Below the pieces are notes generated by a model, which had not been told where the DNA came from, did no database searches, and saw nothing but the letters and a program-made list of their open reading frames with translations. 64,000 nt of DNA from Trachythela sp. YZ-2020 (lineage: Eukaryota > Cnidaria > Anthozoa > Malacalcyonacea > Clavulariidae): the NCBI GenBank assembly GCA_016169945.1, contig JADLSH010000257.1, positions 535,001 to 599,000 on the forward strand. The letters are read 5' to 3'. Of this stretch, positions 56,289-64,000 are shown in pieces (the stretch's first letter is position 1; each line of letters opens with the position of its first letter). The position numbers and the translations under genes are program-made.

Positions 56289-56819
56289 CTGTTTTGGCCA
56301 AGAAAATAAATATTCAATTTCTTAACCAACTAAATCATTTTCGTGCTACATATAAGAATATTATACCTCAACTTCAAATTGTCCAATCAGAAAGCTCAGT
56401 TTGTGCCACGTGAGCATGAAATTAATCGCGATATCATGCCTTACGTCATCACTTAGCGAGCCTGCGTTCCTTTTGACAATGTTCCACCCAATGTTCCCCG
56501 GGGAACATGGGGTGGAACATTATTCGCGTAGACCACGCGAGACAACACGCACGACTCAATGTGTGAAAATGGCGGGAAAACAATATGGAGTTCGTAATTT
56601 GTTTGTAATTTCGTAAAAGATTTATTCATTTAAGTGACGATTTTCAAGAGCTATGTTACCTTCAATGATCCAAAGGATACAAGCTCAAATATATTAAAGG
56701 GAAAACGTCAGAAACTCAGGTAAAAATAAGAAATTAAACATTGTATTCGCTTAGTTATTCAGCAAGTTTATTCTCAACTTAGTGAGTTCTTTAACTTTCG
56801 GTATAATATATCATTTATA

Positions 56820-56945
56820 GACCCTCCGCTCGGGGAATTCGGCAAAATATTACCCTCAGTGATGATATTTCCCTCGGGGCAAAGCCCCTCGGCTTCGGGT
56901 AATATTTCGCCGAATTCCACTCGCTCCGGGTCTATAAATGATAAA
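56820..56945. repeat. Palindromic element around CGGGGCAAAGCCCCG loop
   Basis: ATCATTTATAGACCC...CGCTCGGGGAATTCGGC and AAATATTACCC are mirrored by GGGTAATATTT, GCCGAATTCCACTCGC and GGGTCTATAAATGAT. It lies within an intron of gene A and has the same style as the elements at 13131, 18079 and 59470. Confidence 0.9.
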
Positions 56946-56992
56946 TGTAGCCTTAAACATTATACTTGATATATGACGTAGTCCAAAAGTAC

Positions 56993-57114
56993 CTTGTGTA
57001 TAGTTCCTTTGTGCAAAACAATCCAATAAAATCCATCCTTCGCTGCAGGCAATTGATCAACAATATCAGAACAATCTCGAGCTGGGTTGAATTTTTCGCC
57101 CAATGTTGGAGAAC
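56993..57114 (-). CDS. Gene A, first visible exon: entry of fibrinogen-related domain
   Basis: 122 bp from a CTTCCCACAG acceptor to a GTACTT donor. It reads SPTLGEKFNPARDCSDIVDQ and LPAAKDGFYWIVLHKGTIHK. The NPxRxCxDI...DGFYWI pattern is the usual opening of secreted fibrinogen-related and some coral skeletal matrix proteins: the first half-cystine followed by the first strand. One base is carried in from an upstream exon that I did not find; the signal peptide should lie there, to the right. The six gene A exons together give about 310 codons in perfect phase. Confidence 0.87.
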
Positions 57115-59464
57115 CTGTGGGAAGGGTAAACAGAATTTAGCTAAATATTTTCTAAATGTTTTATTTCCGTTAATTAATGAAATTGTATGATTATAAATTT
57201 AAAATTGGAAAGCTTTTTCCAAAATGAGATTCGTTGCAGGCATGCATCAAAAACGGGTTATGTGACTTGGACACATAGCCGTAGATATAAGAGGCATCAA
57301 TCTTTTCACTGCTTCATAGCATTGCATGGGCCGAAACACTGCTTGTATACGCACTCCTGGGCGAGCGGCTGGCTCCAGCTGTCATTGGGTATGAGTCCGA
57401 AGCATATGCGCATGGATTTCAGTAACTGTCCCGCTGCATGGAGTATGTTGTGGTTCACTCACAACATGTGAGCGATTAAAGTGATAGATATTTTATTCAC
57501 AAAAGTGGGATTCAGTAACAGTGACAGTGCAGGACTTTGTTTGATAGCAAGTACATCATAGACAGATGTCGCATCATGACTACGTAATTGTGCATTTGGA
57601 GTTGATTGCCTTTTATAGCAGTTATAGTTGTTAAAATTATTAAAGCGATAGATTTTTCATTTTGCACAAAAGTGTATGTATATCATGCAATGACCGTTTT
57701 AGTAGAAATACATGATAGATGGATTTAGCATCACTTTGTGTCACTCAAGTAATGTGCAGTACAGTACGTACTGACATCCTGACTTCGAGCCAGGGTCTGA
57801 GTCAGGGTCATTTTTTACCCTCCCCCCCTTAAACTATTAGTTCCTAGTTACGTTCCGCGGGCGCCAAGACTTACTAGCCATACCCGTCACCCCTCACTTT
57901 GCCAAACCTGATATTGGTACGTATATAATAATAGTGGTAGTTTATTAAAACTCTCTTGCAGTTACAAAGACTGAATTAATATAGACGGCCAAGCTTGAAA
58001 AAAGTGTCTAGAAAACACTGTCGATAGCATTTTTTGTTACAAGCATGAAACTACGCAAAATGTCTTAGGATAGTGTTTACTTTGAGAGTGAGAATGGTTG
58101 CCAACCGTAATTTTTTATTTATGTGCTAAAACATTTTCTAAAACATTTCGAAGGATGGGATTTTTGTCGAATGCTGTATTTACAAAAGTGTTTTATTTTA
58201 ATTGGCTGACTATCTAATTAACATTTGTAAAGCTCGGGTAATCTCTTTCGTATAATTCAAAATGATATGCTAATAAGAAACATGAAAACTCATCGCAAAT
58301 ACATCAAAACACGACCTTTCAAAAAGAAGCCACAACAATATGTTTTTGTTGTGTTACAGACAGGCAACAATCACATATGTTTAGATTACATACGAATCAG
58401 TATCACACGCCCGGTTGCCACCCGTGTAACACAATATATTTCTGTTGAGCCAGTCGAGTTTTGGCATGTAAACGGTTGAAAAACAGCATATTGGCGCAAA
58501 CACGTAGTTTTACTACAACACATAGACCTTCTAAATCGGTAAATATTCGAAATTAAACGCAATAATTTACGAATTTAAGCCTTCGGGTAACCATTCGTGC
58601 TAATAAATCCATCCTTATTTTGAAACTCACCTCCATACAGGTATTTTAACAAGTGTAATAGTAATACCATTAGTAATTAAGAAAAGGAGAAATTTGCATA
58701 TGTTAATTACGTATGTCCAATAAATCCATGATATCGAAAATTGCTTCTGAATGGATTCCCATCTATCGAAATGTCGTTATAAAAACCTTCCAATTTCGGT
58801 ACATAAATAGAAAAATTACGGAAGGCAACCACTTTTCCGTCAAAGTGACGTTGTTTTAGCCATACAAATCTGAGATATATGGTGTATACAAATCTGAGAT
58901 ATATAGTATGTTCTTATGCATTCTATAAGCTTCAAATTAATGTTTAAATGCAACCTTCCGTTTACTAAAACGTTTCCAAAAGTTTATAAAACTAAACTGC
59001 CTTTTAGTTTTACTTATAAATTAGTTTTTGAAATGAAATTGGTTGAAAATATACAAATTCTCTCGTGTGAACCTTTTGGAACCTTTTGATAGCATAAAAT
59101 ATAGGATATTTTAATTGGAAAAAAATGAAAATCTATGTAAATAAAACAACGTTAGTACGGCTATATCAAAATACATCAACAATTTAATATAAGAAACTTG
59201 CAATATTTTTTCGACCTTCTATCTTTATTTATCCTTTTTTATAAAGTATAAGCGAAAAATTTGTTCCGCAGCTTTTCCTGAAGTCCCAAAAAACGATTTA
59301 TAAGTTATAATTCAAACTTATTGATATGACTTACTCATGTTTTTTTATAATTCGCTCATTCCACTCCTAACAAAGATTAGCGAGATGACCACCCTTCACA
59401 CCCATGAAACATAGCCACGCGCCCGCAAAACTTGATGAACTTTGGATTTCCCATTGCTTTCCTT
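57115..59464. other. No exon recognised
   Basis: The 5' part of gene A should be here or beyond. A GTCACTC/ATGTACAGT word pattern near 57480-57800 suggests a weak repeat. Nothing is firm. Confidence 0.4.
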
Positions 59465-59577
59465 TTTCCCGGGTGTAATAAATAGCCGAGCGGAATTAGT
59501 ACCCTCGCCCCGGCTATCGCTCGGACGGCGCTTCGCGCCGTTGGCTCGGGGATAAAATTACTTATTACAGGCTCAAT
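59465..59577. repeat. Palindromic element with GGCGCTTCGCGCC loop
   Basis: CCGGGTGTAATAAATAGCCG leads to GGAATTAGTACCCTCGCCCC. The centre GGACGGCGCTTCGCGCCGTT folds on itself, and GGCTCGGGGATAAAATTACT mirrors the left. Part of the left arm recurs near 12010. Confidence 0.82.
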
Positions 59578-59712
59578 ATGAAAAAGTATAAGACTAATTA
59601 AATCTAAGTATTTGCATAGTATTTACATAGCAATAATATTACTAACCTAATAAAAGTATTTAAAGGTAAAAAAATATTGTGCTCTCTCTTTGTTCTACAA
59701 GCAGTGTTGTCA

Positions 59713-60490
59713 TTAAATTGATAAATAAAATTCTGAGTTCCTCCTTAAGTTAAAATGGTGATCACAAACAACTGGCTTTGGTAATAAATTAAACAAAGGG
59801 TGGTCCTTGCACTTCATCTTGTCCATATATTTAACACAAAACAGGTCTCTTATTGTCTTCAAAGTTGATAACTGCGCAAAATTAAGGGCCTCTGTATACG
59901 ACTCAGTCTCTGGATAAATGATCTCAAGTGCCCTTTTTTGCACTACATCAATTGCATCAGATAAGTTATCTGGAATATCTTTGTACACCGGAACGACATA
60001 TTCTAGCACTGGTCGTACTGTACTTAGATATACTTTGAGAATATTACCCTGGTTAGCGCCAGCTCTAGGCAATACCCTTATAGAATACAATTTCTTACTG
60101 GCTTTCTGAACGATGCAATCGACGTGATTGTTCCACTTTAGGTTACTGTCCATAATAACACCTAAGATCTTATAACTCCTCACACGCTCTATAACATTGT
60201 TACCTATTTCAATAGGATGAAGTAAGAAGTTAGGATTGTGTAGAATTTTTACAAGCATTTCTCTACATTCGATGGAATTTAACTTCATGTTATGATCCAT
60301 GGCGAGATTATGTATATCAGTTGCAGTTGAGAAGACTAATAGAGTTTCTTGGAATAATCTCCAGAGCTGACGTATCGTCGACGTATTTGGTAAGAAGATG
60401 CCAGTCAGAATGCAGATTGTTAGTCATGACTATGAAAAGAACAACTCCCAGTTTGGTCCCTTGGGGTACTCCACCTTTCAGAGTCTCTCA
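59713..60490 (-). pseudogene. LINE reverse transcriptase fragment (YVDD type)
   Basis: On the minus strand, GGVPQGTKLGVVLFIVMTN and KYVDDTSALEIIPRNS (catalytic YVDD) come first. After a short break a 195-codon frame follows: YKILGVIMDSNLKWNNHVD, IVQKASKKLYSIRVLPRAG, TVRPVLEYVVPVYKDIPDNL, VVQKRALEII and a C-terminal cysteine-poor tail to 59713. This is the palm end, thumb and C terminus of a non-LTR retrotransposon protein. The N-terminal endonuclease and fingers are absent. PQGTKLG with YVDD distinguishes it from the FADD element at 43-44.8 kb. Confidence 0.85.
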
Positions 60491-60584
60491 GTCTGATAGA
60501 TATAATTAAATATTTAATATAATTAAAATTAACAGCATTTGAACTCTCAATTTTCATTACATCATATTGTCACCGCTGGTGTTG

Positions 60585-60655
60585 TTGCACCTGTTGTCAT
60601 TGTTGTTGTTTTTGTTTTTGTTGCTGTTGTTGTCGTTGCTGTTGTTGTTGTTGGG
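60585..60655 (+). repeat. Imperfect GTT trinucleotide repeat
   Basis: A run of TTG/GTT units with scattered CTG and GTC units. Confidence 0.85.
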
Positions 60656-61230
60656 TGGTCAATGTCGTGCTACTTTGTGGACAAGAGTGGTATGTCATGC
60701 AGGGCGTTTGATGGCCCTTAGTACTGGGTCCCCGTGCTGATATCAATTAAGAATATGATAATTGAATATTTCTCACTTAATGATCATATTCGGATTATAG
60801 TGAACAGGATTAATCTCCCGAGTTAATAAGTCATCGTAAGTTATAATCGGGCGAGATATTTGCATTAATGTATCTCTAGTTAGATGCTAGATTATAGGAA
60901 TTCGGTGTATTTTTCAGCAGGGAAACAAAAAAAGGATGACGACTGATTTCGAACAGAGCGATTTTTATTCATTTCCATCCACCAAACTGACGTCACGTCA
61001 TTTTCATAAAATTCTTAATTTCATTTTTCTTGACTTTTCTTCATTAATTGAATTAGGGTTAGATTTAGGGTAAGTTTTAGAGTTAGGCTGAGTTAGTGCA
61101 AGGCTATTCTACATTTTCCTGATCTTCAAAAAGTCACTTCTGTATGCAAGACGGAAACAAGTGGCGACCTTGAAAGTAGGAGAATGTATAATACATACTT
61201 CCGCATAAGCAAGAATAAAGATATATATAT

Positions 61231-61477
61231 TAAGGAAAGATTGTTCTCAAGCTTTTAGTATTCAGAAAAATCATCTGAACTCCCAACGGTAATCGAACCC
61301 GTGTCTCCCGATTGCCGGTTTGGTTGTTTTACCACTAGACTATAGGGTTTCAGACGGCAATGTGATGTTATTTAGAGACCTGGATCCTACTATACCGAAC
61401 CGGCAATCAGGAGACACGGTTCGATTCCCGTTGGGAGTTCAGATGATTTTTCTGAATGCTAAGAACAATCTTTCCCT
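61231..61477. repeat. Inverted pair of tRNA-like (SINE-type) sequences
   Basis: The minus reading of 61231-61340 contains TAGTCTAGTGGTAAAAC (A-box-like) and GGGTTCGATTACC (B-box-like). The plus copy at 61395-61477 has GGTTCGATTCCC and shares the AACCGGCAATC and GTTGGGAGTTCAGATGATTT words with it. No cloverleaf acceptor stem closes properly, so these are tRNA-derived repeats, not a functional tRNA. Confidence 0.6.
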
Positions 61478-61566
61478 AATATATATCCAAGCTTACAACA
61501 TGTAATATATCACATACATACTTAGTATATGAAAACAACCACACAAAAAAATATATATACACATAT

Positions 61567-62020
61567 GTGTTACATGGGGAGGCACCTGCATACCTTGAGA
61601 ACTTGCTTCGATTAAAGGACGTAGGAACTTATCGTTTAAGATCTAGTGAACAGAAACTACTCGTTGTTCCAAGAACAACTTGTAAAACATTTGGAGACCG
61701 TGCTTTTCTAAAAGCTGGTCCTGTTGTGTGGAATAGCTTGCCTCTTAATATAAGAGAAACTTCCAATGTTTCAACTTTTAAGAAACTCTTAAAGACCTTT
61801 TTGTTCACAAAGGCCTTTGATTTATAGAAAGACTTGTAGTTTTTAGCAATTTTATGATATAACATTTTGGACTCCTGTAAAAGATATATATTTATACATA
61901 CATTTATTTATATAGTTAGATAACAAAAGTTGTAAGTTGTAAACTGCGCTTTAGAATATTTATAGTTTCAGCGCAATATAAATACTTTTTAAATTAAAAT
62001 TAAAATTAAATATATATATA
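61567..62020 (+). mobile_element. LINE 3' end with AAATTA tail
   Basis: An 86-codon plus frame reads GEAPAYLENLLRLKD, LRSSEQKLLVVPRTTCKTFG, DRAFLKAGPVVWNSLP and FKKLLKTFLFTKAF before a stop at 61825. This is the conserved C terminus of CR1/L2-type proteins (P-R--T-T-GDRAF---P-LWNSLP---R---FK-LKT-LF). A 3' untranslated part and an (AAATTA)n tail follow. The 5' end is cut at an AT microsatellite. Confidence 0.83.
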
Positions 62021-62106
62021 TGAGCGTGTTTTGGTTCAACGAAATCAAGAGTGCTCGATATCATATAGATAGAGCAAATATATAGTTTTCGCTTACCTCA
62101 AGGTAT

Positions 62107-62148
62107 GCACTACAGCCTGTTTCACGCAATAAGCGATTATCAAGTGGC
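62107..62148 (-). ncRNA. Hammerhead-like motif in Penelope 3' flank, copy 2
   Basis: On the minus strand: GCCAC, TTGATAA, TCGC-TTATT-GCGT, GAA, ACA-GGC-TGT, A, GTGC. This lines up base for base with the motif at 21663-21716. Stem II is CGC/GCG here against TCT/AGA there, and stem I is CAC/GTG here against CTGC/GCAG there, so both stems are kept with different bases. Two core bases are changed (CTGATGA to TTGATAA), so this copy should be inactive. Confidence 0.55.
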
Positions 62149-62204
62149 GAGGGATTTCGAAAAGATTTTCCATTCTTAAATAGTATTGGTCGAAACGTGG
62201 GCGT

Positions 62205-62842
62205 GTGGGCGTTTAAATCTGCTTTTGTGTCTGCATGTTGAAACTATTTCCGATCTTTTGTTCAGTAAAATTGTCTGTCTTCTTTCATGATACATAGTTT
62301 TCCTCCAAACATAAATTGCATATTTTTTATCCTCCCGTATACGAAACTGCATGCTTTATGATTGACCACGTTATGCTGAAATCTTGTTTGTTTTCTTTCA
62401 ATTTCCAAATATATTTCGAAAGTTCGGTGTCATTTGAGTATTTTTTGTGTTGAAAAGATTTAATGTGGTTACGGTGTCGCTCTTTAAATGTGCTTGCAGT
62501 CATGCCAATGTAGTATTTAGTGTTGTTCGTGTTGCTTGTGGTGACAGTTACCTTGTATACTATGTCCTCCGTCGTGCATTGTTTCTGAAGTGGGCATGTG
62601 TTCTCATCTCTGCAATTGCAACTGATTGCGTCATTGCTAAGTGTCTGTGGCTGGTTTTTCCTAATTATGCGTGCATTGTGCCTAGTGATTATGGACTTGA
62701 CATTGTTCCTGCAACTATAGCTGACCTTAACTGTGTTCCTGTTAAAATTTTTATGTAGTTTGTGGTTAGGTGGAAAATGATTGTCAAATAAGCTGGGAAA
62801 ATTGCGTCCTATATTGGTTCTGACACTCTCACTAAATGGAGG
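62205..62842 (-). pseudogene. Penelope-like element, RT thumb and GIY-YIG
   Basis: The minus strand, from 62842, reads NPPFSESVRTNIGRNFPSLF, DNHFPPNHKLHKNFNRNTVK, a cysteine linker (CNCRDENTCPLQKQC), EDIVYKVTV, KYYIGMTASTFKERHRNH (GIY-YIG core), DFSITWSIIKHAVSYTGG, a stop, and CNLCLEEN. A frame change precedes ILLNKRSEIVSTCRHK. This is the end of the reverse transcriptase region plus the endonuclease of a Penelope-like element; the RT palm is missing. Confidence 0.87.
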
Positions 62843-63117
62843 ATTAGATAGATAGATATTTTAATAGTTGTTCCCTACAGGGCTTTTCAACAACCATTTA
62901 CATTACGACTACAGAGACATTACACAGACATGAACAGATCGAGGTAAACCGTAAGCTTACAAATGGCGCCTCTAGCAGCCGCTATTAGTTCATACCCCTT
63001 TTGTGATCTGCACATGCAACTAGGTGTTGATTTTGAAGAGGGGGGAAAACCGGAGTACCCGGAGAACTTGTGCGCGTTTTAGTTCATTGTCAATCTTATC
63101 TATGTTGCCCTCTGATC
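62843..63117. other. Spacer between divergent Penelope relics
   Basis: Contains TTGTTCCCTACAGGGCTTTT and GGGGGGAAAACCGGAGTACC words that look like pieces of other repeats. No gene. Confidence 0.45.
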
Positions 63118-63400
63118 CAAGGCAACTGTCACCACAAGCAACGCGCACAATTACACTAAACACTACATTGGCATGATTGCAAACACATTTAAAGAGCGAT
63201 ACCGTAACCACAGTAATCTTTTCAACACAAAAACACTCAAATGACACCGAACTTTCGAAATATATTTGGAAATTGAAAGTAAACAAACAAGATTTCACCA
63301 TAACGTGGTCAATCATAAAGCATGCAGTTTCGTATACGGGAGGATCAAAAATATGCAATTTATGTTTGGAGGAAAACTATGTATCATGAAATCGGAAATA
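63118..63400 (+). pseudogene. Penelope-like element, GIY-YIG end, opposite orientation
   Basis: The plus strand reads KHYIGMIANTFKERYRNHSN, DTELSKYIWKLKVNKQDFTI, TWSIIKHAVSYTGGSKICNL and CLEENYVS, with frame changes. It is nearly identical to the minus-strand relic at 62205-62842 over 200 bp, but the 3' flank with the ribozyme-like motif has been lost. A GACAGTTTAAAGTTG word is duplicated just after it at 63406-63434. Confidence 0.82.
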
Positions 63401-63434
63401 GTTTCGACAGTTTAAAGTTGACAGTTTAAAGTTG

Positions 63435-64000
63435 GCAAAAATGCACTTTTTGCTGGACCTTGTCGGTCGTTACGAGGAGTCTGGAACGAGTAAATTTCGT
63501 GACGTCACACAAGGTACTCGTCAAAATAAACTTTCGGCCCACATGCAAATTCCCTGTATACTGTCGACCATCTACATATATCAGACCTACAAGCACGAAA
63601 CTGTAAGTAAGATGTTTCTCTTGATCAGAGCTTTTGATCTATGCATCTTACATGCATAGAACGTGTGTAGTTCTCAAGAAAATGTGCACGAAAATCGATG
63701 TATGTTTCACCGGGATCATGTATTTTTTAGAAGTTTAGTGCCGTTGAATTATTAGTACACTTTGCCTGTGGGCGAATAACTCGATAAATAATGAACTAAC
63801 GAACTTGAAATAACCAATAGCTATCCCATCATGAAGAGAGCTTTATTTTCATGTATGATATGTCTATATAGCTTGTGTATTTCCATTCAAACATTACTAC
63901 AAATTTTGTATGTTTTCAGCTTTCAAGCGCAGGACTTTAAAGAACGGATACCGGTTTAATTAAAGAGATATACAACCGATCTATTTGCCCGTATAACTTT
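63435..64000. other. Non-coding to window end
   Basis: No gene recognised. Confidence 0.45.

Noticed and set aside
61259..61340. Functional tRNA gene
   Set aside because: A- and B-box words are present, but the acceptor stem does not pair, and an inverted copy lies next to it; a tRNA-derived repeat is more likely.
62447..62758. 103-codon plus-strand frame
   Set aside because: Antisense shadow of the Penelope-like GIY-YIG relic.

Overview
The window reads as an intron-rich, AT-rich animal genome, most likely a cnidarian and probably an anthozoan (inference). The grounds are: secreted fibrinogen-related genes of the kind seen in coral matrix proteins; a J-domain/glycine-rich transmembrane family and a P2X7-ballast-type zinc domain family that I associate with cnidarians; Penelope-like elements with GIY-YIG nucleases; and dense palindromic MITEs. 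There are no rRNA genes, CRISPR arrays or bacterial operons. Most of the window is intron, intergenic DNA or decayed mobile DNA, and most open frames are chance.

Layout. 1-7.5 kb: MITEs, a remarkable hexanucleotide array (2459-3270) followed by two further tandem arrays, and a 0.96 kb fold-back element. 7.57-10.49 kb: a broken hAT-like transposase gene (+). 12.6-14.8 kb: three EPRS-like exons (WHEP linker and ProRS start, +), with a 400 bp MITE sitting 2 bp upstream of one splice acceptor. 18.2-26.9 kb: a region with matching inverted end motifs, holding a broken + gene that ends in a P2X7-type cysteine/ballast domain, a converging minus-strand exon, and two 5'-truncated Penelope relics with hammerhead-like motifs. 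27-35 kb: an orphan exon, a LINE tail, and a large inverted repeat whose right arm is split by a hAT MITE with a perfect 8 bp target duplication. 35.6-37.5 kb: a broken J-domain gene (-). 38.7-46.6 kb: old degenerate tandem units containing an SF3-like helicase relic with iteron-like repeats, a 5'-truncated LINE with its poly(A) tail, and a broken Tc1-like transposase. 48.4-57.1 kb: the best real genes, two secreted fibrinogen-related genes on the minus strand whose splice sites and phases can be followed exon by exon. 59.7-64 kb: LINE fragments, a tRNA-like inverted pair and two Penelope tails in divergent orientation.

The only loci that look like functional host genes are the two fibrinogen-related genes, one or two orphan exons and, with a splice conflict, the EPRS-like exons. 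The most interesting non-genic signals are a 54-nt hammerhead-type motif in the 3' flank of a Penelope relic, with a second degenerate copy showing compensatory stem changes, and the helicase relic flanked by repeated 10-11 bp iteron-like words.
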